Shown: piece after piece, positions 8,883 to 18,493 of the stretch
Position numbering within the stretch: position 1 is the first letter of the stretch
Layout: each line of letters starts with the position of its first letter
Assembly: GCF_014207705.1 (NCBI RefSeq)
Contig: NZ_JACHIU010000001.1
Span: forward strand, 620,001 to 684,000
Length of the DNA stretch: 64,000 nt
Direction: 5' to 3'
Source of the DNA: Sphaerisporangium rubeum
GTDB taxonomy: Bacteria > Actinomycetota > Actinomycetes > Streptosporangiales > Streptosporangiaceae
Made by a program: the position numbers and the translations under genes
The notes under the pieces: generated by a model
Databases searched by the model: none
The model's input: only the letters and a program-made list of their open reading frames with translations
Told to the model about the DNA's origin: nothing

Positions 8883-8983
8883 GGGGATTTGTGGGTATAG
8901 CGGTTTTATGGTGTGATTTGTCGATCAGCCGACAGGGGTGTAGCTTCTCAGCGCCGTGAAGTTGTCAATCAAAGGCGTTGTCG

Positions 8984-9700
8984 GTGGTTGGTGCGCATAT
9001 TCCGGTCATGTGGCCTAAGGGCACCCTTATGGACAGGCTTAGTCCGGTGGAAAGGGAAGGGCTGCTCGGGCTGGCGCCGTCGTCCTCGCGGGGGGCCGGG
9101 GAGGTGCTGATCCATCAGGGGGATCAGGACAGGACCGATGTCTACCTGCTGCGATCGCTTCCTGGGGCCGATGTCACGGCTTGTGTGAAGGTCGTCGTTT
9201 ATCTGGAGTCGGGGGCGGAGGTGTTGTTGGGGATCCGGGTCGGCGGGGATGTCGTGGGGGAGTTGGCGGCGTTGCGGCGGACGCCTCGTTCGGCGATGGT
9301 GACGACTTGTAGCCCCATGTTGGTGCATGTCATACGTGCGCAGGTTTTCGTGGACTTTCTCGATCGGCATCCGGCGGTGTGGAACGCGGTGGCGCGGATG
9401 GTCGCGGACCGGCTCGAATGGGCCAATCGGCGGCGGATCGACTTCGCGCAACACAGTGTGCCGGTGCGGGTGGCGAAGGTGTTGCTGGAGATCGCGGAGC
9501 GGTACGGCGTGGAGCGGGCAGACGGGAGAAGAGATCTCGGGGTGGAACTCACGCATGCCGAGATCGCGAGCATGATCGGGGCCGGTAAGGACGCTGTTTT
9601 CAAGGCCATGCGCGGGCTCAAGGACGCGGGGCTCATCGACTCGGTGAAGCGGCGGAGGATCGTGCTCGATCAGTACGGACTGTCCGTATACCAGGCTTGA
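8984..9700 (+). CDS. Crp/Fnr-family transcriptional regulator
   Basis: A cyclic-nucleotide-binding regulator of about 238 aa. The N-terminal half is a cupin-like cNMP domain. Its phosphate-binding cassette reads GDVVGELAALRRTPRSAMV, retaining the Gly-Glu and Arg-Ser pair that contacts the cyclic phosphate in Crp. The C-terminal winged helix (VPVRVAKVLLEIAERYG, then LTHAEIASMIGAGKDAVFKAMRGLKDAGLI) carries the recognition helix. The start is taken as GTG 8984, eight nt after AAAGG; TTG 8978 is possible. The gene immediately precedes a class III cyclase-like gene on the same strand, so a cyclic nucleotide made by that protein is a plausible ligand. This link is inferred. Confidence 0.88.
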   Translation: MVGAHIPVMWPKGTLMDRLSPVEREGLLGLAPSSSRGAGEVLIHQGDQDRTDVYLLRSLPGADVTACVKVVVYLESGAEVLLGIRVGGDVVGELAALRRTPRSAMVTTCSPMLVHVIRAQVFVDFLDRHPAVWNAVARMVADRLEWANRRRIDFAQHSVPVRVAKVLLEIAERYGVERADGRRDLGVELTHAEIASMIGAGKDAVFKAMRGLKDAGLIDSVKRRRIVLDQYGLSVYQA

Positions 9701-9724
9701 GGGTTGTCCAGAATTTTCGTGGAA

Positions 9725-9740
9725 GACGTACTGGTACGTC
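9725..9740. promoter_or_regulatory. Perfect 16-bp palindrome between the Crp-family and cyclase-like genes
   Basis: GACGTAC-TG-GTACGTC lies 25 bp after the Crp-family stop and about 75 bp before the cyclase-like start. It could be a short intrinsic terminator or an operator for the downstream operon. There is no T-run after it, so I favour a regulatory site slightly. Confidence 0.35.
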
Positions 9741-9815
9741 GTCGGTCACGCCGGTCTTCGCCACACTGCTCTCTCGGAGAACCGGGGCGATCCAGACATA
9801 ACAACAGGTGACGTG

Positions 9816-10733
9816 ATGCTTGATTCTGATTTCGGCCGTAGGCCGATTCTGGCGGTGGACGCCGAGAACTACGGCGGCGGGGACGATCTGCGGCACGACT
9901 CGATCCAGTCGGGGCTGGCGGCGGTGCTGGAGCGCAGTGCCAGGGAGTCGGGGTTCCGGCGGGACGAGTGGGAGCGGCAGGAAGGCGGGGACGGCGAGGT
10001 GTCGATCCTGCCGGCCCACGTGCAGGAACCGCAGATCATCGACGGGTTCGTCACCCGGATGCGGTGGGCCCTGCGTGACCACAACCGGGAGCGGCTTCCG
10101 GAGGCGCGCCTGCGGCTGCGGGTGTCGATCAACCATGGGGTGGTCAGGCGCGGCGCGATGGGGTTCGTCGGCCAGGCGGTCGTGACGGCGTGCCGGCTGC
10201 TCAACTCCGACGCCGCTCGTGCCGCGCTGCGGGACTGCCAGTTGGCCGACCTGGTGCTCATCCTGCCGGGACGCATCTTCGAGGACGTCGTACGGCAGGG
10301 TCACACCTTTCTCCAGGCGGACGATTTCACGCGCCTCGAGGTGCCGACCAAGGAAGGCCTTGAGATCGCGTGGGTGTGGGTTCCTTCTACTGACAAACGT
10401 GTGAGAGAGACGCTGAATATGGACAGAATTCCTGAGGTTGCGGACACGCTTTGGGCTCTTGTCTCCGGAGGGGCCCTCGACCGGTCCGGCTTGGAGACCG
10501 GCCTGGAGTCGGCCGGGTTGCTGCTCGCCAGATTGCGGGACTTCCGGACCAGGGAGGGTAGTCCGGCCATGCCTCGCACACGGGATGAACTGACCGAATC
10601 GCTCCGGCGGATGGTGCGGCTGGACGCCGCGGCGGAGAAGGTCGCGCAGCGGTTCATGGCCGAGAACATGTCCATCAACGTGATCACCGGTTCGGTGCGC
10701 GGCCAGGAGATCACCTTTGGCTTCAGGAACTGA
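9816..10733 (+). CDS. Class III nucleotidyl cyclase-like protein
   Basis: A 305-aa protein whose first ~190 residues follow the class III cyclase homology domain. ILAVDAENYG holds the first metal-ligand Asp (D15), EGGDGEVSIL matches the GDG loop (D59), and RLRVSINHGVVRRGAMGF with GQAVVTACRLLN matches the late strand and helix of cyclases. Both Asp residues are kept, so catalysis is possible, although the domain is divergent and base specificity cannot be read. A helical region follows, then a tail MSINVITGSVRGQEITFG. ATG 9816 sits five nt after AGGTG. It is the first gene of a tight operon with the NTPase, whose start overlaps its last codons. Confidence 0.7.
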   Translation: MLDSDFGRRPILAVDAENYGGGDDLRHDSIQSGLAAVLERSARESGFRRDEWERQEGGDGEVSILPAHVQEPQIIDGFVTRMRWALRDHNRERLPEARLRLRVSINHGVVRRGAMGFVGQAVVTACRLLNSDAARAALRDCQLADLVLILPGRIFEDVVRQGHTFLQADDFTRLEVPTKEGLEIAWVWVPSTDKRVRETLNMDRIPEVADTLWALVSGGALDRSGLETGLESAGLLLARLRDFRTREGSPAMPRTRDELTESLRRMVRLDAAAEKVAQRFMAENMSINVITGSVRGQEITFGFRN

Positions 10734-12705
10734 CCCGCTGAACGACGTGGACGCGGCGGAAGTGGAGGAATCCGACGAGGCGGCACGTGAGGGGTTCGGT
10801 CAGGTCTACCAGGGCCAGATCGTCATCAACCACATCCACGACCAGATCAGGAACGCGACCTTCGGCATCTCCGGCGCGCGGCCGGAAGGACGGCGCACCT
10901 CGGGACCCGTGCCGGAGGAGGAGATCGGGAAGGCCGCGATCTCGTTCGTCCGCCACGCCGCCTACACCGAGGCGGACAGACGGCTGAAGGTCCGCAACGT
11001 GGTGGTCCTCGTGGGAGGTTCCGGCACCGGCAAGAGGACCGCCGCGCTCAACCTGCTGCGCGACGTGGTCGCCGGACGTCGCGTGGTGGAGCTCAGCCCG
11101 GCGTACACGCTGGAGCAGCTCGCCGCGCGCGAGTACCGCGAGGGGTACGGCTACCTGCTCTCCGGCTGGCCCAAGGACGACCTCGAAGAGAGCGTCGCCG
11201 ACTTCAGCGTGCGCGAGATCCAGCGGCGCGTGCGGGAGGCGGGGGCCTACCTGGTCGTCACCGCCACGGCGGCGACGCTTCCCGACGGTCACCAGGTGCG
11301 CTGGACGCCGCCACCGGTCGAGCTCGTCCTGCGGGCCTACCAGGTGCCGCCTGCCGTCGCCGCGGACGTACGCCGGCGGATCACCGCCGACCATGCCATG
11401 TCCGACATCGTGGCGCTGGCGCGTGAGCTGGCGTCCGGGGCCTCGGTGGAGACGGCGCTCGGCCGGCTGGAGAGCGCCGGACGGCGGGACGTGGCGCAGT
11501 GGTTCGCGGGGGCCCGTACGCGGGGGGAGATCTTCGAGATGGCGGCCATGGTGTTCGCCGCCGGCCTGCCGGAACGCACCTTCGAACGCCTGCACGCGCG
11601 GCTCGAGGCCGCCGCGGGTCTCGCGTCCGAAGGCGCCGAGCCGGTGTCGGCGGACGACCTGATGCCGAGCCGGCGCATGATGCGGGTCGCGGACGGGTCG
11701 CTGTTCACGGTGACGCCGGGTGGCCTGCTCAGCTTCCGGGTGGAGAGCCACCGGACGTACGCCATGCAGGAGCTGTACCGGCAACACGGCATGCGGGTCT
11801 GGGACCCGGTGACCGAGTGGCTGCACGAGAGCGCGGCGCGGCGCGACCCGGCGGTGCAGCTCGAGATCGCCAGAGGCGTCGCCATCCTGGCCCAGGCCGC
11901 GGACTACCGGTACGTGGAGAAGACCTTCCTCACCGCGTGGGCCAAAGGCGAAGGCATCATGCGCAGCCAGGCGGTCGCCGCGCTCGCCGTCTCGTGGCTG
12001 TGCATGGACGAGACGACCCGGCCGCACGCGCTGCGCACGGTGAACTGGTGGGGCCGGTCGTCGAGCACGCGGCTGCGGTTCACCGCGACGCTCGCGTGCT
12101 CGGGGGAGCTCGGCATCCGGTTCCCGCTGGAGACGGTCCGGCTGCTGTGGTACCAGATCAGGAACTACCGGTACGGCGTGCCGCGCGCGCAGACGGCGCT
12201 GGCCCGCCTCTTCACGGCGCTGACCGAGGCCACGGGGAACGCGCTGCCGGTCCTGGACTGGCTCGATCGGCAGATCGCCGACGACAGGCGTATCGGCCGC
12301 GCCGTCGATCCGCTGAAGCGTTCGATCCTCAAGGTGCTGTCGGCCCACGCCGACGGGTCGGCCACCCCGTCGGTCACCGTGCAACTGCGCACCAGACAGG
12401 AGGCCGTGGCGCCGCTCGCCAGGCTGTGGGCCTCCATCCTGGTCAACCGGCCACTGCGCAGGGAGGCGCTGGCCTCGCTGTACGACGCCGTGTGCGCGCT
12501 CGACGAGCGGGACCACGCCGACCGCGCACGCGTACGCGCACTGTTCGCGGCCCTCGTGGCGGCGCTCCCCGAGAGGGAACGGCCGCTGCTGGCCCACGAC
12601 CTGCGAGCCCACGCCTTGTCGCGGGACACCGACGACAGCCGGCTCGAGGTCCTCATGTCGCTGCTGCGGGTGTTCCTCACCCCGGCATCTGCTTCGACCA
12701 TCTAG
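10717..12705 (+). CDS. STAND-like P-loop NTPase with helical-repeat C terminus
   Basis: A 662-aa cytosolic protein. A short N-terminal segment (QVYQGQIVINHIHDQI) resembles the small beta motif at the end of the upstream cyclase-like protein. Walker A is GGSGTGKR (100-107), and a hydrophobic strand AYLVVTATA may be the Walker B/sensor position. The C-terminal ~350 residues look like alpha-helical repeats, as in STAND sensors. Translation probably starts at TTG 10717, with AGGAGA upstream and a 17-nt overlap with the cyclase-like gene, meaning coupled expression. The likely role is NTP-dependent sensing or assembly in a conflict or stress module. No defined effector domain is visible in this protein. 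Confidence 0.7.
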   Translation: MASGTDPLNDVDAAEVEESDEAAREGFGQVYQGQIVINHIHDQIRNATFGISGARPEGRRTSGPVPEEEIGKAAISFVRHAAYTEADRRLKVRNVVVLVGGSGTGKRTAALNLLRDVVAGRRVVELSPAYTLEQLAAREYREGYGYLLSGWPKDDLEESVADFSVREIQRRVREAGAYLVVTATAATLPDGHQVRWTPPPVELVLRAYQVPPAVAADVRRRITADHAMSDIVALARELASGASVETALGRLESAGRRDVAQWFAGARTRGEIFEMAAMVFAAGLPERTFERLHARLEAAAGLASEGAEPVSADDLMPSRRMMRVADGSLFTVTPGGLLSFRVESHRTYAMQELYRQHGMRVWDPVTEWLHESAARRDPAVQLEIARGVAILAQAADYRYVEKTFLTAWAKGEGIMRSQAVAALAVSWLCMDETTRPHALRTVNWWGRSSSTRLRFTATLACSGELGIRFPLETVRLLWYQIRNYRYGVPRAQTALARLFTALTEATGNALPVLDWLDRQIADDRRIGRAVDPLKRSILKVLSAHADGSATPSVTVQLRTRQEAVAPLARLWASILVNRPLRREALASLYDAVCALDERDHADRARVRALFAALVAALPERERPLLAHDLRAHALSRDTDDSRLEVLMSLLRVFLTPASASTI

Positions 12706-12715
12706 GAAGACATCG

Positions 12716-13843
12716 ATGACGTACCCCGTGGTGAGCCAGGTCGCACTGGACCCGGTCGCCAAGAGCGGATTTCTCAGCAGGCCCCGCCGCCAGATCAGCA
12801 GCCTCCCGAGGCAGCTTCCCCACCAGCGGCTCGTCTTCGAGTACGACGGCGCGTTCGTGCTCGGCGACCGGCGATTGCACGGCGACGATCCGCACATCCT
12901 GCACGCCGAGAGCGTCAGCGTCGTGGACATGACCAAGGATCAGCCGGTGACGGCGCACGTCGCCATCAGGTCGGCGGGGGCCCACTACTTCCACGTCGCC
13001 GTGATGTTCGCGTGCACCGTGGACGACCCGGTCGAGGTCGTCAGGTCCGGCCTGACGAACGCCGAGGAGCACCTGGTCACGTACATCAAGGGCTACCACA
13101 AGCTGTTCGAGCTCGGCCGCGACCACCAGCTCGACGAGGCCCACGAGCTGTGGACGAAGGTCCACGCGCAGGTGAAGGCCTACACGACCGTCGTGCCGTC
13201 GGCCCTGCCGGGGATGACCGTACGGTTCGCCGGACTCGACCTGACGCCGCCTGAGGTCATCGCGCGCGGCAAGGAGCAGTACGAGACCAGCATCTTCACT
13301 ATTCGCGGCGAGCACGGCGTGCAGACCGAACGGCGCAAACTGGAACGTGACTACGAGCTCGACGAGCAGGAACACCTGCAGTACAAGTCCCGCGGCCAGA
13401 ACGACTTCACCCGCCAGGAGTCGTCGGCGGACCTCGACCACCAGATCGCCGACGCCACCAAGGTGCGCAACTTCCTGACCAGCGGCCCCGGCGCCGCCGA
13501 CGGCTACTTCGCCACCCTCCCCGGGCTCGGCACCCAGCAGGTCGCCGACCGGGTCGCCGCGCTCGGCGACCGTGAGTACCACGACGTACGGCGCGAGATC
13601 GAACGGGACCACGAGCTGCGGGTCGCCAGGGAGAAGGCGCGGGCCGACGTCGTCCGCGCGGCGATCCAGCAGGGACTGTTCAACGAGACGACCGGGAAGG
13701 AACTCCTGTCGTCCTTCGACAGGGCCGCGGGAGAGGAGCGATCGTACAGCGCGGTCGAGCAGCCGGCGCGGCAGGAGTACCGCGCGGAGCTGATCACGGC
13801 GCAGGACGACGACACGTTCATGGAGGAGGACGTCCGTGGTTGA
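12716..13843 (+). CDS. SPFH/band 7-like coiled-coil protein
   Basis: A 375-aa protein. The region from about residue 40 to 190 has the strand pattern and VDDPVEVV...YIKGYH...V..ALPGMTVRFAGLDLTPPEV order seen in SPFH/prohibitin domains. A charged heptad-rich stretch (RKLERDYELDEQEHLQY onward) suggests a long coiled coil. No N-terminal hydrophobic anchor is obvious. SPFH proteins scaffold membrane-associated complexes, and here the partner is likely the DUF4407 membrane protein whose start overlaps this stop. It begins 10 nt after the NTPase gene. The SPFH call rests on pattern similarity only. Confidence 0.55.
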   Translation: MTYPVVSQVALDPVAKSGFLSRPRRQISSLPRQLPHQRLVFEYDGAFVLGDRRLHGDDPHILHAESVSVVDMTKDQPVTAHVAIRSAGAHYFHVAVMFACTVDDPVEVVRSGLTNAEEHLVTYIKGYHKLFELGRDHQLDEAHELWTKVHAQVKAYTTVVPSALPGMTVRFAGLDLTPPEVIARGKEQYETSIFTIRGEHGVQTERRKLERDYELDEQEHLQYKSRGQNDFTRQESSADLDHQIADATKVRNFLTSGPGAADGYFATLPGLGTQQVADRVAALGDREYHDVRREIERDHELRVAREKARADVVRAAIQQGLFNETTGKELLSSFDRAAGEERSYSAVEQPARQEYRAELITAQDDDTFMEEDVRG

Positions 13844-15167
13844 CGTGCTCCACCGGCCCACGCTGATCGATGCGCCGGTCCTGCGTGAACGTGCCGTCCG
13901 GCCGTACCCCGGCGCGGTCCTGCGGCGTCTCACCGGGGTGGACGAGGAGATCCTCGCGAGCGTCCCGCAGGAGCGGGCCCGGTACACGAGCCTCGGCGGC
14001 ATCGTGCTCAGTACGGCGGTCATCGCGAGCGTCTCGATGTCCGGCGCGCTGACACTCATGGCCGAGATGCCGTATCTGGTCGTCCTGTCGGCGGCACTGC
14101 TGTGGGGGCTCAGCGTCGCCAACATCGACCGGTTCCTCATCACCAGCATGCAAGGCGACAGCGAGGGCTGGTCACGATGGTCGACCTTCGTGCTGCGGTT
14201 GATGCTCGCCGTCGTCGTCGGGCTCTTCATCGCCGAGCCGCTGACCTTGAAGATCTTCCAGGACCGGCTCGACCAGCAGATCAAGCTGGAGCAGGCGCAG
14301 GAGATCAGCCAGGCGGAGAGCCGCTACAAGCAGTGCAACCCTGGTACGGGGATCGCGCCGCCGTCCGGCCTGGACTGCTCCGGCTGGATCCTCGACGGCG
14401 GCGAGCAGGCGGCGGCGGTCGGGACCACGATCAGCCAGATGCAGGACTCGTTGGAGCAGAAGAACCGGCGGCTGGACCAGTGGAAGGCCGATCTGGAGAA
14501 GCTGTCGAACCGCACCGCGTCGGAGTGCTTCGGCGTGCTGATCGAAGGCCGCACCACCGGCAGGGCCGGGGTGGGTCCCGAATGCAAGGCGCGCCGCGCG
14601 GAGCTGGCACGGTTCGACCGGGCCCATGACATCGCCGGTCTCGAGCGCGAGGTGAGCGCTCTGGAAAAGCAGATCAACGACATGGACGCCAAGCGCGGTG
14701 CGGCCGAGGCGACCCGTGCGGGGACCATCAGTCAGAAGATCGCGGAGAAGATCAAGGAGAAAGAGGCCGCGTTCGGCGAGATCGGCATCCTCGAACGCTG
14801 GGAGGCCCTCGGCACCGTGGCGGCCCAGAGCGGCATGGTCAACTTCGCGCACTGGCTGCTGAGGATCATCTTCGTGCTCCTCGACTGCATGCCGATCATC
14901 TCCAAGGTCCTCAACGGCAGGACGCAGTACGACCGCCTGGTCGCCGGGAAACTCCGCAGCGGCGCATCCCGGTACCAGGCCAGGCTCAAGTGGGAGGACC
15001 GCGAGACGACCGGCACGTACGAGAACCGGCTCCACGAGGTGGATCTCCGCCTGAAGCGCGAACGCCGCGAGATGGACCTCGACCAGCGCATCAACGCGGT
15101 CAGCCGTGATGAGGAGATCGACCGCCTGGCCAAGGAGTTCATGGCCGGCTCGGCAGGCACTCGGTAA
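13836..15167 (+). CDS. DUF4407-type membrane protein
   Basis: A 443-aa integral membrane protein. Two hydrophobic helices (about 50-100) are followed by a third (about 113-135), a large loop of ~190 residues rich in charged coiled-coil sequence containing four or more Cys, and a fourth helix (HWLLRIIFVLLDCMPII). This is the DUF4407 architecture. The C-terminal tail is again charged and helical. The GTG at 13836 overlaps the previous stop by eight bases. As the last gene of the cyclase/NTPase/SPFH operon it is the obvious candidate for a membrane sensor or effector, although no DUF4407 function is established. A strong hairpin terminator follows at 15249. Confidence 0.8.
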   Translation: MVDVLHRPTLIDAPVLRERAVRPYPGAVLRRLTGVDEEILASVPQERARYTSLGGIVLSTAVIASVSMSGALTLMAEMPYLVVLSAALLWGLSVANIDRFLITSMQGDSEGWSRWSTFVLRLMLAVVVGLFIAEPLTLKIFQDRLDQQIKLEQAQEISQAESRYKQCNPGTGIAPPSGLDCSGWILDGGEQAAAVGTTISQMQDSLEQKNRRLDQWKADLEKLSNRTASECFGVLIEGRTTGRAGVGPECKARRAELARFDRAHDIAGLEREVSALEKQINDMDAKRGAAEATRAGTISQKIAEKIKEKEAAFGEIGILERWEALGTVAAQSGMVNFAHWLLRIIFVLLDCMPIISKVLNGRTQYDRLVAGKLRSGASRYQARLKWEDRETTGTYENRLHEVDLRLKRERREMDLDQRINAVSRDEEIDRLAKEFMAGSAGTR

Positions 15168-15248
15168 CGCCGGGGCGTGTTTCCTCGCCGCGTCAGACTG
15201 AGCGATGTACTTCTGACGTAGGCACTGTCAGTCAGCGGATGTTCGTCC

Positions 15249-15287
15249 ATCGTCAAGGCGCCTCTCTTCGGGAGACGCCTTGACGAT
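15249..15287 (+). terminator. Hairpin terminator after the DUF4407 gene
   Basis: Perfect 12-bp arms ATCGTCAAGGCG (15249-15260) and CGCCTTGACGAT (15276-15287) enclose a 15-nt loop that can pair further. It lies between the plus-strand DUF4407 gene and the minus-strand vapC gene and could serve both. Confidence 0.75.
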
Positions 15288-15318
15288 GTCTCGCACTGCT
15301 CGGAAGGAGGTCGGTGCC

Positions 15319-15732
15319 CTACACCAGAAGAGGCGGGTACCGGTGAATCTCCGCTCGGTGTCCTGTTGAGCCGGCGAACTTGGCGTCGTCGGTGAGCAGC
15401 GGGATCCTCAGCAGCTCCGCCAGTGCGACGTACATGCCGTCGTACGAGGTGAGATTGTTCCGGAGCTCCAGTACGCGTAGGTGAAGAGGCTGCATTCGGT
15501 GGCGGACGATCTTGAGCTGGGAGAAGCGTTCCAGCATGATCCGAGCCCGCTCCTCTGAGATGCGCACCTCAGGCTTGCTGGTGATCACATGACCGCGTAC
15601 CACCGAAGCGATCTCGACGTCGATCAACGCCGGGGCGTGCACTCTTCGGCTCAGCCTTTGCCGGAGAAGATCGTCACCTTTCACGTTCGCCAGGAGCCGG
15701 AAGATGATCGAGGCGTCGACGACCAGGCTCAA
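15319..15732 (-). CDS. vapC: VapC-like PIN-domain toxin
   Basis: A 137-aa PIN nuclease. The acidic residues expected for Mg2+ binding are present: D6 (VVDAS), E40 (DVEIASVV), D98 (SYDGMYVALAE) and D115/D116 (LLTDDAKFA). VapC toxins cleave tRNA or rRNA and are neutralised by the cognate antitoxin. The TTG start at 15732 overlaps the antitoxin stop (TTGA), which is typical toxin-antitoxin coupling. The length is normal for the family and no key residue is missing, so the toxin is probably active. Confidence 0.9.
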   Translation of the reverse strand: MSLVVDASIIFRLLANVKGDDLLRQRLSRRVHAPALIDVEIASVVRGHVITSKPEVRISEERARIMLERFSQLKIVRHRMQPLHLRVLELRNNLTSYDGMYVALAELLRIPLLTDDAKFAGSTGHRAEIHRYPPLLV

Positions 15733-15953
15733 CGACGACCCTCGCGCATCGTCTCGCGAACGAAGTCAGGGTCGTACGGCACCGGTTCGTCCGTGGCGAT
15801 CTTGGCCATCACCTCGTCCAGTGTAGGAGTGGCCGCCTCCTCGTTGAGAAGGTCGCGGACGTAGGCGGTCAGCGATTTACCTTGATGCTCGGCTCGCGCT
15901 TTCAGCGTCGACTCCGTGTCTTCGGGGACGTCCCGGATCTGGATGGTACCCAT
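15729..15953 (-). CDS. vapB: Ribbon-helix-helix (FitA/VapB-like) antitoxin
   Basis: A 74-aa protein starting MGTIQIRDVPEDT, a ribbon-helix-helix N terminus as in FitA/Arc (beta strand TIQIRDVP, then helices KARAEHQGKSLTAYVRDLL). The C-terminal half (LDEVMAKIATDEPVPYDPDF) should wrap the toxin. The start at 15953 is preferred because the family begins at this strand; an in-frame ATG at 15980 exists but would add an unusual Cys-rich leader. The gene is first in the operon and probably represses it through the GCATGC sites just upstream. Confidence 0.88.
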   Translation of the reverse strand: MGTIQIRDVPEDTESTLKARAEHQGKSLTAYVRDLLNEEAATPTLDEVMAKIATDEPVPYDPDFVRETMREGRR

Positions 15954-15965
15954 ACAGGCACCATA

Positions 15966-16028
15966 GCATGCTGACTGCATGCAGAAATGAGGATTGGAGC
16001 ATGCAAATCATGGTGGTCGGCCATGCAT
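15966..16028. promoter_or_regulatory. Phased GCATGC palindrome array upstream of vapBC
   Basis: Perfect GCATGC palindromes start at 15966, 15977 and 15999, and a one-mismatch copy (CCATGC) starts at 16021. The spacings are 11, 22 and 22 bp, that is one or two helical turns, which places every site on the same DNA face. The array begins 12 bp before the antitoxin ATG, the expected position for ribbon-helix-helix autorepression. Confidence 0.55.
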
Positions 16029-16147
16029 GAGGTAGAGGGCGGGTGGTGATGCGCCGGTGTCTTGCAGGGCCGGTAGTGACGTACCCGCTGGTGGAAGGTC
16101 GGCGGCGGTCTGGTGGTCGTGGGGTGAGGGGGATGTGCCGGAGGGTC

Positions 16148-17643
<1,496 letters not shown>

Positions 17644-17656
17644 GCGGCCCTCCCCA

Positions 17657-17688
17657 CGAAGGCGGACGTACCGGTACGTCCGCCTTCG
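17657..17688. terminator. Bidirectional terminator between argG and the CBM2 gene
   Basis: CGAAGGCGGACGTACC (17657-17672) is followed directly by its exact reverse complement (17673-17688), giving a 16-bp perfect inverted repeat between convergent genes. Confidence 0.8.
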
Positions 17689-17694
17689 CCGTCG

Positions 17695-18117
17695 TCAGGG
17701 GCTGGTGCAGGTCGCGACCGGGGTGGCCGCGGTGCCGTAGGCGGTGAAGCCGAACAACGCGGCGCCGTTCGCGGGCAGTGCGCCGTTGAACGACGCGTTG
17801 CGCAGCGTAACGTCGGGGCCGGACACCGTGGACGAGACGCTGAACACGTTGATGAAGGTCTGGCTGCCGGGCCAGGTCCACCGCACGGTCCAGCCGTTGA
17901 TCGGCGAGCTGCCGGCGCGGACCGTCCCGAGGGACTGGAAACCCCCGGGCCAGGAGCTGACCGTCGTGATCGTCACCGAGCAGGTGCCGGGAACGGGGGC
18001 CGGCGGCGTGCTCGCGGTGGTGGCGGCGTGGCTCGCGCTCAGCGCCGCGTGGCCTGTGGTCAGAACGAGGAGCGCCGTGAGCGCGATCGCTCCGCCAATC
18101 GATGTGTACCTCGGCAT
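17695..18117 (-). CDS. Secreted stand-alone CBM2-like carbohydrate-binding protein
   Basis: A 140-aa protein with a signal peptide (basic MPRYTS, then a hydrophobic ALTALLVLTT core ending near ALSASHA), a short Pro/Thr linker, and one CBM2-type domain. The domain starts CSVTITTVSSWPGGFQ, continues with INGWTVRWTWPG and NASFNGALPANGAALFGF, and ends in a Cys that would pair with the first. One of the usual surface Trp positions is replaced (FINVFSVSS). There is no catalytic domain, so it is a free cellulose/chitin-binding module, perhaps an adhesin or accessory factor. ATG 18117 has AGGGA upstream. A LacI-type operator sits 84 bp before the start. Confidence 0.8.
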   Translation of the reverse strand: MPRYTSIGGAIALTALLVLTTGHAALSASHAATTASTPPAPVPGTCSVTITTVSSWPGGFQSLGTVRAGSSPINGWTVRWTWPGSQTFINVFSVSSTVSGPDVTLRNASFNGALPANGAALFGFTAYGTAATPVATCTSP

Positions 18118-18200
18118 CACACGTTCCCTCTCCCGTTCCATTGTGGTGTCAGCGGTAACAACGCTCAGTACGATGCGGCACGGAGATGCGGAACATGCGC

Positions 18201-18212
18201 GTTAGCGCTAAC
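18201..18212. promoter_or_regulatory. LacI-family operator upstream of the CBM2 gene
   Basis: GTTAGCGCTAAC is a perfect 12-bp palindrome with the central GCGC of LacI/CebR-type sites controlling polysaccharide genes in actinomycetes. It lies in the 376-bp gap 18118-18493 upstream of the minus-strand CBM2 gene. No repressor gene is nearby. The remainder of the gap shows no gene. Confidence 0.6.
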
Positions 18213-18493
18213 AATCGGTGATGCGGAGCCAATACGAGCCGCTGTGAGGTGTCAAGCAACGGCCGGCTCGGCTCGCACCACGCGAACCCCCAGGAAAAGG
18301 CCCACATTTCCTGACCAGCGAGTCGTTCGCCGGGCCTGCCGAGACACCGTATGAAACTTCCGCTCCCCCGAGGCCGGCCCTTCCTGCCGTTCCCGGAAGA
18401 CACGTGTGATCACCACGTCATTCAGGTCAGAAAGTGGCCGCTGTCCCCCCTAGCGTGGAACACGTACCGACGAGCCACTGGAAGGTGGAGATC

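Noticed and set aside
8645-8959. Plus-strand ORF of 104 codons in the gap before the Crp-family gene
   Set aside because: There is no ribosome site, the composition is Gly/Trp/Cys-rich, and it crosses the palindromic regulatory region.
10723-12936. Minus-strand ORF of 737 codons opposite the NTPase gene
   Set aside because: It is an antisense shadow; the plus strand carries Walker A and overlapping operon junctions.
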